From Marsupella aquatica (Eukaryota > Marchantiophyta), in assembly GCA_973895155.1 (NCBI GenBank), contig OZ316891.1, positions 13,330,001 to 13,394,000 on the forward strand: a DNA stretch of 64,000 nucleotides, given 5' to 3'. Both the position numbers and the translations under genes were made by a program. Below the pieces are notes generated by a model. It was not told the origin of the DNA. It ran no database searches and was given only the letters and a program-made list of their open reading frames with translations. Below are positions 24,701 through 36,345 of this stretch, piece by piece (within the stretch, counting starts at the first letter, position 1; each line of letters opens with the position of its first letter).

Positions 24701-27700
24701 GACGTAGAAGGACTGGTGCTTGGGATGTGTACAAGTCTTCTGCAGAGTCACTAGTAGACTACAAGATAGGAAATTTCATTCAGCTCTCTACTGGGCATCC
24801 GTCGTTGTACTGAGTTGCGTTATATTGTGTTTCTGAGTATTCAGGGACCTTCATTCACTCTCTTCGCGGGTGAAGAGAACGAGGAGTCCAGCGGTAGCTC
24901 CTGGGCGGAAAGAAGGTTTCCAAGAAGATAAGCATGAGATTACACCAGAAAATAACGGGATGATCCAAAGTAATGATTTTGACGACGATGTTAGACACGA
25001 ACGGGAGGTAAAGCTGTCACTTAAGCCAGAATTGTTGTGATCAAGACACAGCAAAAGTTGCTACTACTATATTGTTCAATGAAATATGGGGAAAACCATA
25101 TTTACTAAGGATAGCTACACCCGAGTTTTATCGAACAATGATTCGGTCAGACCAAAAGCAGGACCAAACGTACTACCTCACCGGACGTTATAGATCTATG
25201 AGTCCATACGATAGGGAATGAAAAAGGTTTTTACCATCAGGGCCGCGTGTGCACCTCCCTGCTGAACTACTGTGCCACGGTCGCTTAGATCATGTAGATC
25301 GTCGATTTATCATCTCACATTTGAGCTCGTTGTGATTTGGTCGCAGCGAACGAAGTTGAAAGAGAGAGGCGTTCACGAAGATCTAAGCCAGACGGATCAA
25401 GGTAACCGAAACGCAATGCAGCAACAGCAATCGATTTGCGATTCACAGGTAAGTCAACTTCTGGGATATGATGAATTGAAATGTCTGAAAGGCTTCATGC
25501 TCGTCAACGAGAAGGGACAATGAGGTCCGACGGGAGGATTTCCACTATTCCTACAGAACTTCGACTGACACTTGCTAAATGTCAATGGACAATTAATGCC
25601 ACTCTTCCACTCATTTCGAGTAGTTCTGTGGGATTTCAAGATAGTCATCGCATCTCTCACTACACGAAGACAAAAACAATTACTTTACCACCCTCTCTGA
25701 TAGTCTGATCCATATAATTTCAGGAAGGGAGGTCAACCAGCAAATATTTGATAGAAGCTAAGAGCCAACTGGAGACGGACTTGTCAGAAGTGCTGAAGTC
25801 TGTTGCTCTCATGCAGGTAAGGCCTCGAGTACCAAATCATTCAGTCCGACGCCCAAAATCCCTAAAACTCCATGCCCGGCCCTATTCAGTGATTTGAATT
25901 ACAGAAGTTCTATGCTGTCTTTGAAAATTCAACCTTCTGCAAGTCGAAGGAGCTTTCCCGCACCTGCACCCAGAATATGATCTTTTTCGATATTAACAAG
26001 TGGTTTAACATATAACCCGGAAATTTTATTAGAAACGAATAGAGAAATTGAATCCTTTCTTCGCACGATGCTCGTCCTGACCCAGTAGTTCTTCAAATTG
26101 GCTCAGCGAAACTGTCGTCTGGTGTCGGTTTCTCAGGAGTATGTTGACTATACTATGAAGGAACTCGGATTCTCACCAGATGAAGATACCAAGCTAAGTT
26201 CAAAAGAAGTCCGTACTGGCGCAGCTATTGGATCGTCAAGACCAATCAGTACTTATCAGCGGAGTACTTCGGACGTACCCTCGGCGCTAGTAAACCCTGC
26301 CACGAAAATTTGCGTTGCCGTGACTTCCTCACCTGCCGATATAGATCTCCGGATTTCAATGGACGGGAACGATACTGATAAACGCAAGGAAGCTGACTTT
26401 GTCATCTCTGCTGGAAATGAACCGAATCGAGTTGGTCTTCCGCAATGCGGCTCTGGTCCAGGAGTCAACAGTTCCATGCAGAATGGACTCCAAGTCTGGA
26501 AGCCTTCCAGTAATGGTCGTTTTGTTCGGCCTGGCATGATGATTCCACAAACGAGAGCTTTTGGTGTTTGGGCTGCAGAAGATGTTCTATCACCCGGGAC
26601 TCCTCTTCCTCAAGCCCCAAATGCAGCCTCAGCTAGCCTTGGTCACATTGCAGAGACTTCTCGGGAGGATGCCTCAGCTCGTGCTAACTATGTTATTACG
26701 AGATCTGAAGACGAGAATCAACTCAGACCACACATTCAACATCAAATAAATTTCTTGTGGCCGTCAACTGATTCGGAAGGTGACAGAAAGTCTCAAACTA
26801 TTGTGTTTCCTGACCATTGTGCCGACGGGAACAGAGTAAAGTGGATGAAGGCAGAAGGGAGACATTTCCAAGCAACCAGCTCTCCCCAATTAGCTACATA
26901 TCAATCTGAAGCCCACACGTTGATTGGTGTACCCCGAGAGGCGTCACGCGCGCGTGATGGATTGACAATCCTCTCGTATGTAGCAGATTGTGAAGCCGTT
27001 GACAAAGCTTCTCAAGAACATCCCAAAGCTCCAGACACCCAAGGTGTGTTCCAAAATCCGATTTCAGCCATCGCGAACGTGAATTGTATTTCAAGTTCTG
27101 CTCTTGAGCGTCCTAGGGGGCATTCACCTTCAATGAATTGTGTTTACCCCGAGGCCGGAAAGAGGAAGATGCTGGACCAAGTTGAGGCCAATCAGTTGTC
27201 GACGAGCTTCATTACAAGTTCCGGTCACACGAGTGGAGATTTACACCACGGTTCTATTTCAACAATCGCAGCAGCACAATGCGTTAGAAATGAGTCATTC
27301 AAACCATCTTTGTCAGCAGCAGCTAATCGGCCCTTCGATAGGACTCTTGTAAACTTGACAACAGAGTCCAGGTCAAGAGCTGAGCAGTTTATCCTGACAG
27401 CTGCGTCAAACGAGACTTCCATTGTTCATAAGCCGAAGGATCCGTCGACAAATCTCTCGTTAACCTCGCACATGTCTCCAGGACCTAGCAACAGTGGATC
27501 CCCTTGCACTTCTTCGAAATCTGTGTCGCGAAGTGGAGCAGAGCCGTCCTCAATTCTGATGCTAAGCAGTGTCATTGCAGATCAAGCGGGCGGCAATTAC
27601 GACCACGAGTTTCCCTCGCATAATTCTATATCGGCAGATCAGCTCGAGTGTTTACAGCATGTCTCCGGGAATGGTGTTGAGCAACGACAGGTTCTCAGCA

Positions 27701-27855
27701 GAAAAGACTTCTTGTTGAAAGGAGTCCGTCCAACCAAGCAAAAGTCCTTCCCTGAGATTATCGAAAAATGCTCCATCCAGAGTTCGACAAACAAGGCCAA
27801 AAGCTCAACATGGCTTGGCTTGGCGCCTCCTAGCTCAAGCAATTTGCATTCCTAA
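21782..27855 (+). CDS. AMEIOTIC1/SWITCH1/DYAD-like meiotic regulator
   Basis: Eight exons: 21782 or 21811 to 21987, 22756-23047, 23297-23900, 24217-24639, 24845-25007, 25347-25448, 25724-25816 and 26107-27855 (TAA). All phases agree; starting at ATG 21811 gives 1,200 residues. The N-terminal conserved block reads YRINPEFLPPDAPG, LKFIRAVL-VAEKT and NVTVTFPS, then PELDSYFNMTPKIAERVL. The central DYAD/AM1 domain, joined across 23900/24217, reads SERYKSAQLKLIDIM, RPALREEARKDIGDTG, LLDHLLKHM, RFRRRHNAEGAMEYWL and PSWIPPPGWKPGD. A coiled coil follows. In angiosperms AM1/SWI1 is a nuclear protein controlling meiotic entry, early prophase and sister cohesion protection. Here the last exon adds 582 Ser-rich residues ending in STWLGLAPPSS, making the protein longer than the roughly 600-800 residues usual in the family. 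Start codon and linkage to the upstream BAH exons are unsettled. Confidence 0.88.
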
Positions 27856-29396
27856 GCCTTGTTCTCTCGTGAGCCCATAAAACAGTCAAGCGGAGGCTAG
27901 ATTCTATCTTCTCATTTACTCATCGTCTTCATATTTTGGAGATGATTCAAACAAACTTCTGTTTGGAGGAGACGGTGACGTGTTCAGTGGAAACAACTGG
28001 GATACGAAATTCCTCCCAAAACTTTCTGCCTGGAGATTGTGGGAGTAGTTCACGTCCGCTACTAGTACAGAACTAACAATAAGTTTCTTCATTTGGTCTT
28101 GCCAGACTTAAAGATTCTACATCTGACTGTCAATGTAAATGATTTTCAGTAGTCGCTTCTGCAAATTAGCCAACTTGAAATTTACGAAGAATTCACGCCT
28201 CCACACGGATTAAAGAAACCATTTGAGCTTCGCGTGTTTTCCTCAGAATGATGTCAGTTGGTGCACATAACCACCGTTCGAATTGTTGTGGGGGCAGTCG
28301 TGTGCGACTCGAGACCAAATTAATTCTATCAGTGGATTGAGGAGCAGCAGTATGGTCCTTCCATATCGAATGTAAACTACAATGCCGTGTTTGTATATCA
28401 GGATTTCGAAACCCAGAACAACACACTGTATTTCAGAGTTTGAGAATTGATCCGGAACTCATGGAGACTGAACACAGCAATGTAATGTTGGGAGTATGGG
28501 ACAAAGTCTATGATTAGAGCAGATGCTAGCAGAGTACAACGAGTAATCGATTAGAGCAACTCCCGTTTCTGCTAATGAAGGATCATGTATTCAGTGCCGC
28601 GTGGATTTCCCGTCAGGGAATGCAGGCGGAAATAACGCTACGTCCCAACACAAAACAATCGGACCGTAATTTTTGAACTGGTGATAACATTGGCGGAAGG
28701 AACATGTTGGTGAGCTACCCACTCGAACTTGACATTGTTTTGTTCATTTCTGCGTCAATACAGTAGTATCCATAAAATCCCATGGCGTTTATACTGGTCA
28801 TCGCTCGATGGTTCGCTTTCGCAAAGTGTCAGTAATTTAGAGCGAAAGAGGGAGGTGGAATAATGTCAGACGCTTGCTAGATTCAGATGTTTGTATACAG
28901 GTATGCACAATTCCCTGAATTGAAAATGTAAAAGTTACAGTACCGGCTCTCGTGTATGACTCAGTACACCATGGAGGACTAATTACACTCCTACCAACGA
29001 ACTTTTGAGCAGCTCCTATAGTGGAATGATGCAATTCCCCTTATTTGTACAAAAACAATCTGGATTCCGCTAATACAAGCTGAAACTTACCTTCAAACGA
29101 AATGACGGATTAGATATACTGTAACAAGCACATGTCCCTTTGGACTCTAGGTTCCTGAGCATGAACAAGTCGAGGTCATGAACGGGCCTCATACAGAAGG
29201 CTCGGAGCTAACATGTGCACGGAGGTTTTGCTTTGGTACTTTCAGTCACATGAGAGTGCTGATCGTTTGCCCATGTCAACAAAACGCTGAAGCAAAGAAA
29301 GTGGCGGAGATGATGGATCTCCATTAAATTTCATTCAGAAGAAGCACGGACTGCGTGCTCGGATGATAAAAGTAAGCAAGGCAATCAACGTGTATT
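27856..29396. other. convergent intergenic region
   Basis: It lies between the ends of the plus-strand AM1-like gene and the minus-strand coiled-coil gene, so it should hold both 3' untranslated regions. No further gene is supported. Confidence 0.5.
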
Positions 29397-32300
29397 TTAC
29401 ATTTCGCCCATGACACGTCTTGCTTTCTTTTGTTGTATTGCAACCGCAGGACTAATTGGTGGTCTTCGGCTCATTTGGCACCTCTGCAAACTACCGGGCA
29501 CGGCATTTTCATCAATCTCACCGAGAACCGTCCCCTTGCAGATGTCCTGAAGAGACACCATCCTCCTCTCTTGAGCAGCAGCTTTCACAACATTGGGGTT
29601 GGTACTCCGGGTTAACCCAAGAAGAACCGGCTCGGGGACGCAGTCAACTGGATCTAGTGCCCTGCGTTCCTTGTCTACGGACGGCTTATCCACCATCTGT
29701 AATCGCTGGACTTGCTTTTGGAGTCCCCTATTCTTCCTGTTCATCATGAATTGCAGATAATATTAATGCCTGCCTCTTAACTGTCAGAATAAATTTCCGA
29801 ATCACACTGCATCATTGAGCCGCCGTAATCACTGACTTGGTGGCGTTCGAGGCCCTAACGAATAACAATAACAAGACATCAAACTGGCTGTCTGTAAATG
29901 CAGGCTGTACTCACAATAATGACCCTACTCACAATAATCTTCCACTGAGTATACTGTTAATCTGAGAATCAACTCCCCGAAAACGAGGAGAACGTGATTG
30001 CCATACTTAGACGGAAAGACCAATAGCCTCGGAGATCAAGGTCAAAAGATGCTTACCTTTGCAGGCTATCAATTTGATTTTCAAGCCTTATATTTTTCCT
30101 GTCAGCCCATAAAAACAGTTCATCAGCTCGAGTCAACCAAGAGGACAGCAGAAGTATAACCACGTAGTCCTCAGGTAGAAAGTAATGGTCCCAATTACAG
30201 AACAAAAGTGCAACCAGGTAATTCAAGAAGATTGTTACCTCACGAGAGTGTCACAAAGCTCCACAGTGTTGTTGAGGTCATCTTGAATCTCAGCTTTCCG
30301 CTTCCCCGGAGATACTTTCAGCTGCCCATCATCTCTTCCAGTTGTCAAATTCCCCGTGTCAGCTGAACTCAGCTGATTTTGACCATAAATGCTATCTTGT
30401 AATAACAGAGTCTCTTGCTCTAGTTTCTTCACTTGGGACCTGAGACCCACAATCTCATCATTCACCTGCTCTATGATTAGGTTCTTGGCGGTTACATTGG
30501 AGAGTGCAGCATCGAGTTTCCCAGACAGCTCACGTGCTTCCTTTTGCGACTCCTCCGTGCGAAACCTGAGGATTTCGAGCTCTTTTTCTAGGGATTCGTT
30601 GACTCCTGCCAATGTGCAATCATCAGCAGAAACCTGAGATCCCTCCGGCAGCAAGTTTGCTTTATTTTCATCATCTTGGATTCCAAACTTACTTCCTCCA
30701 ATGTTGTTTGTATCGCCATTTTCCAGGTGGGGAGTCGTTTTCTCACAAGAATCAATCCCAAACGTGCACTCGAATCCACCACCATTCTCCATGTCTGCGA
30801 CGAGCCTCATTTGTTCCGTCTGCAAGTACTCAAGAAGTTCTTTCTCACTTTCCTGGGATTGTTCAAGCTCGTGAAGAAAACTCTCCATCTTCTCTTTTCT
30901 TGCAAGTGCTTCCTCCTGGGCCACATTTATGCCAACCTGCAGACTATCGTTGAGCTCTTTCAATGCTCGCTCATTCGTTTGGTGTGCCTCTATTTGCAAC
31001 ATCAAATTACTGATTGTGCTCGTTGCACATTGAAGCTCCTGGTTCACCCTTTCACCTGCTTTAGCTGCATCTTCTGCTTTAAGTTTCCAGCCTTCCACCT
31101 GAACCATGAGATCACAAATCAGAGTAGCAGATTCTGCAACTCTTCTTCGCTCTTCAACAAGGTCATCCGCAGCTCTTGATAGAAGTTGAGCAATTCCCCT
31201 GTCTTCAATCATGGCATGTTCCACTGACATCATGGCTTCCTTGATGCGCAGCACCTCCTGAGTTACTGTGTCTCTCTGTTTGGCTGAGTCGTCTGCAATT
31301 CTCTTCCACTCCTCTACCTGGGCTTGGAGGTCAGCGATCAAAGAAGCAGACTCCGCTACTTTCATCCTCTCCTCGTTCAGGTCTTGCTCAAGAATAGAAA
31401 GGCGCTGCACATTTCCCCTCTCTTCAATCAAGTCATGCTCCATCCTGATCATGGCGTCATTGATGCGCACAACTTCCTGATGACCCTGTAGTCTCATACC
31501 TTCTACATCTCCAAGTTGTTGTTTGAGCGACAACACTTCGCTTTCAGCAGCTGCAACTCTGGACTGCAGCTCTAGCCACTCAGCCTGTACACCATCCAGG
31601 GTCTCCTGGATCTTCAAAGCATTCTTTTCGGTTTCCATGGCCCGACTAGAGGTAGCATGAAGCTCTTGCGTTAAAGAGCTTGCTTCCTTGAAGCTTAATT
31701 CTGCTTTCTCTTTCCAGCTTGCTATCTCGACCTCCATAGAATTGATAGCACCCAAATGCCCTGAGATAACGTCTGACTTTTCAGACAGTACATTCTGAGC
31801 CAGTGCTAAGGCCTCGTGCGATCTTGCTAGCTCTCCCTTAGTGTCTTTGTATCTTTTCTCCACTTCTGACAACTTCTCCATTAGCATTTCGGTCTCACTC
31901 TCCTTGCCACCAAGGTTTGCTTCAAGTACCTGATATTTCCCTCGAGCCTCCTCTAGAGCAGCTTGCACAGAACGAAGACGAGCGTCACGCTCATGGACTG
32001 TACGACGCGATGATTCCAGTTCGTCTGCTAGACTTGTCATCAACATTTGCGTTTCCCCTTCTTGAGCTACGACCAGCCTCGTCTGTTCTAGTTGCAGCTC
32101 AAGGCTTTGGATATCTTTAGACTTCAAAGCAACTTCATTGGACGAAGCGTCATGCTGTACTCTGAGCTTTCTGAGCTCCGAGAGCAGTTCTTCGTTGTCC
32201 AGTTGCAACTCAGATCTCTGGCTCTGTACTCGTGAGAGGCTCTCTTCCAAGTTAATCTGCCTCTCTTCTTGCCATTGACGCTGCTCTTTGGCCCGTTGCA

Positions 32301-35300
32301 AATCTTGGTCACGATGTTCCAGCATCTTACTTTGTTCCAGAGCACTTGCTTGGACACTGAGCAACTGTGCTTCCATATCTTTCAGAGAGAAATCTTTCCT
32401 TGTATTAAGATCCAACAATGCTTCGCATTTTTCTTTGTATCGGGAAGACTCCTCCGTGAGCAACCTTGTACTGTTTTGATACGTCTCGAGTTGAAGATGA
32501 GCTACTGATAGCTCGCCCTTCAGCTCCGAGAGTGTTGACTGGAACTGCTTGATACGATCATCAGAACTTTGCTCGAGCTGCTGCAACCTGCCATGAAGCT
32601 CTTTCACCAGCCCAGATGAAGAATTGGCTTCACCTTTGCTTCGCTCGAGATCCTCACACAGCCGATTCATATCCTCTTGTTGAGCTGATAGTGCTCTCTG
32701 CTCATCTGACAATTGCAATTTCAGACTCTCAATCGCTCCCTCCATGACTTGGCGCAGGTCATTTCCTCTCTTGATATCCAGCTCGCAAACTTCCAGAGCC
32801 TCACGTTTCTCCTCCAGAGCGGCCCCAACGACGTCAAGCTGGGTTGTCATATCGTGTTCTTTTCTCTTCCATTCAGCTGCTCCTCTATCCAAGTCCTGCA
32901 TCCGTTGGTGAAGCTGCTCGACTTCTGTTTGCATTGACTCTCTAGAAATCAGTGCATCTTCAAGGTAACATTCCATCTCAATCAAGGCTCCCTCCTTTGC
33001 TCTCAATTGCCTTTCTACATCGGCCAATTCGTCTCGCACCAGCGCCTCTTCACGGTCCTTTAGGGCCAAGGCAGCTTTTGCCTTCCCAACATCAAGGGCC
33101 AACTGTTGCACGGCCCATTCTGAGGCCGCTAACTTCTCTTCCTTATCCTGCGCAATAGCTTTCGCAGCCGCGAGATACCCCTCGTCCTCTCTTATTTGTT
33201 GCTCAGCTTTGATTAGCTGAACACTTACAGTGTGAAAGTTCTGAAGTTTGGCCCGTAGATCGTTAATTTCGCTACAGCTAGAGGAGATATTTGATTGTGC
33301 AGCCTCATACTTGTCACAAAGCTGATTAATAGTAGTTCTACTGCTCTCAACTTCTTGCAAAAGCCCAACCTTCTTGGCCTCGAGGACGTGCACTACTTGC
33401 TCCATAGATTCCTTCCCTTCTTGTAGGGTCTTGTTCTCCACCGTTAACTTTGTCAGAGAAGTTTCCATGGAGTCCAGATCCTTCAAGGATTGCTCCTTCT
33501 GAGAACTGACTTCAAGAAGCTGCTGGGTAGCAGCCTTGAGTTGCACGGACACGGCAGACCAGTCTCTACGAGCTCCATCAAGCTTTCCTTCTAGATCTGC
33601 CTTCACTGCCAAATTCCCTTCTTGAGACTTTCTCAACTCTTCCTCCATATTCGTTCTGATGTCTTCAAACAACTTCAGGTCGGTGGAAGCCTTGCATGCT
33701 TGTGACTTCATTACAGCAATGTGTTCCTCCATGTTACACCGGATTTGGCATGTCTCCTTCACGTCCTTTTCTAAAAGATAGACTCTTTCACGAAGACCAT
33801 CAGTCTCAGCATCTTTGTGCCTCAACTCTGCCTCCAGAACGCCAATCTGATCCTTAAGTTTCTCTACAGTCAGATCTTTATGACTCAATGCAGCAGAAAG
33901 GGAATCGTTCACGGCACGAACTTCTCTCCTCTCTATCTCCACCTCCGTCCTCTCCACAGCAGATTGTTCTCTGGCTTGGTCAGCCAGCTTGCACTGCTCG
34001 GCCATTTCCTTATCATGCAACGCGCACCGCGCCTCTAAGTTACGAATGACATCCATGTGCCTTTCATTCTTATAGTGAACCTCGCTAAGCTGCTTTTCAA
34101 CCTCACTCGCCCTTTCTTGTGTGCCTTGCAGTTCTGCAACAAGTTTCTCTCTGTCTGCCAACCAGGCATTCTCCTCTTGAGAGACCCTAAGGAGCAAGGA
34201 ATTATGGATCCTTTCCAACTCTTTCCAGTCTGCATCTCGTTTAATCTGCCGTTGTTGTAGTTCTTCATAATCCTTCTGCATAAGCGAGCGTTCCTCTTCG
34301 TGAATACTCAGCTCAGAAATTGTTTGGTCCATGTTATGAATCTGGACTTTCAGATCTTGTATCACCCTATCCTTTCCATGTAAGGACTCGAGCAGCAAAG
34401 ACTTCTCTGCATGGATATTCTTCTCTAAGGACACTAAAGCTTCTCTGGCTGTAGCAGCCTCCTCGGAAGCCACTTCTAGCTGCTCCGTACATTGTTTGAG
34501 CTGCATATCCAAAGACGAACGATGGCCTTGCGCATGCTCCAGCGCTCCCTTAAGTCTGTCCAGCTCACTACCAAGCTGCTTTACGGTTTCGTCCTTTGTG
34601 CTCAACTGGTCATGAGCCTGATCTAAAGCTTTTACTATTTCTCTCCTTTCCTTGTCAAAGCCTTTCTCCAGCTCTTTCATCCGTGATCGTAAGGTATCAT
34701 TAGCCTCAACAACACCAGACATTTTCTCCTTCATGGATCGTAATTGCTGTAGCTGCTGTCCGTGATCTGACTGCCAAGCTCGATAGTCTGTTTCCATTTC
34801 TTTCAGCTCGTTATATTCCTGCTCCATGTGGGTATGCTTGACTTGCAAATCTTTGAGCTGCCTTTCATTCGCCCCGAGAGTATTTCTAAGAGCACCGATC
34901 TCAGTGCTGGACTGCTCCCTCAAAGTCTCCAAAGTGAATTGGGCTTCCTCGAATCCGGCCGTTACCTGCTCCAGACCTTGGCGACTTTCTGCCGCTTCCA
35001 GCTCCAATACTTTCCGGCGACTCTCTTCTCGGGAGAGTGCATGGTGAACCATCTCGAGTTGGTTCTGCGCTTCTCGTAGCATGCACTCTTTCGAATCCAA
35101 GTTAGACTGCAGCGAGTCAATGTCTGAGAACAAGTGAGATTTTTCTGTGTCCCACTCACTACGTTTCTCTTTAAACTGCGATTTCAACTTCGAATGAGCG
35201 TCTTCCAATAATTGGAACTGCTCGTTCCGCCACTTCAGTCGCTCTTCCAGCTCCTTGTTGCTTTGTTCTACCTCTTCGACACGCTCCTCGCGGAATTGCA

Positions 35301-36345
35301 GCTCCCTTAATGAGCTCTCAGCCTTGGCTCTGTGTGTCGTTGCATGACTTAGAGCCTTCTCACACTCTTGAAGGCGCTTCTTCATTGCTTCAACTTGGAC
35401 ACCTGAATTCTTCGCCTCCAAAAGCTCCGTCGTTGTGCTGTCGAGTTTAGTCTGCAGCTGACAAAGCAGAGATGAGGATTCCTCAGCCTTACTCTCTGCT
35501 GTGGTGCAGCGTTTCTCCAAATGGGCTGCTTGTTCTTTCAGCCTCGTCAGATTATTCTCTACCTCCTTAAGCTTCACGCTCTGTTCGTGAGATTTCAGTT
35601 CGGATGCCTCTAAAGCTGTGATGACCTCTTCCTTCTCCTGTTCCAAAATTTTCTCCTTCCTCTGAAATGAAAGACGGGGCTGGTCATCCCCCATACGACT
35701 CTCTAGCATATGCACCTTCTCTAGGACCTCTGTCAATTTCAGCTGCAGCTGCTGCTTCTCGTCATCTTCTTGCTCCACGTTTTGATTGGTATGGATAGCT
35801 TTCCCTTCCATTAAGGTGAAGGTGGATTCGGCAATTTCAACCACGGGAGCCTGGATCTCTAATACTCTTCTATTGCAAGATTTCCTAACTTTCCCAGCCT
35901 TCAAACATTCCACAAAATTTACACCGGGGTCATGATGGTCGGACTCTAGCTGAGGTATCTCTAGTACGCTCTCTTCGATCACCGTATTAACATCAAGATT
36001 CTCCTTGTTGTCAAATATGCTCTGCAAACCCTCGACGGCCCATTGATCACTCTGTCGTGATTTCGCCTCCGCCTGACACTTTCGTGGCAACAATCCTTCG
36101 GTGCTGCTGGGTTCCTCTTCAAATGTCTCCAGCACTTTCAATCCGTCTAATTGATTCCCAGACTCACCACCTGAGGAGCACTCAAGCGAGGCACTTGAGG
36201 ACGCTATTTCTCTACATGTATTATCATCAGGCGAATCGAGGTCGACACGAGCTTCATGGTCCTGTTCCATTTGTGTTAGGGATGTATGCTCGCACGAGCT
36301 GCTACATTCGACTTCCAGAGGAAAACTGCCATTGATCTGCTCCAT
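29397..36345 (-). CDS. giant coiled-coil protein (2,162 residues) with KEN box
   Basis: Three exons on the minus strand: 36345-30239, 30098-30057 (only 42 bp) and 29736-29397. The apparent stop of the long ORF, AGG-TAA at 30238-30233, is really an AG|GTAACA splice donor; the spliced length of 6,489 nt is an exact multiple of three. Residues 1 to about 190 are acidic and Ser-rich and contain NKEN at about 113-116, a KEN-type APC/C degron. From about 195 to 2050 the sequence is almost unbroken heptad-rich Glu/Leu/Lys coiled coil with no motor, kinase or membrane segment. Residues about 1635-1775 hold two copies of a roughly 65-residue unit. The C-terminal tail is basic, with SLQDICKG and LGEIDENAV motifs and the last residues VMGEM. 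I do not recognise the family; a cytoskeletal, spindle or nuclear scaffold role is a guess from architecture and the KEN motif. Confidence 0.85.

Noticed and set aside
30233-30241. TAA as the true stop of the coiled-coil protein
   Set aside because: It overlaps an AG|GTAACA donor, and two downstream exons in matching phase extend the coil and give a total length divisible by three.
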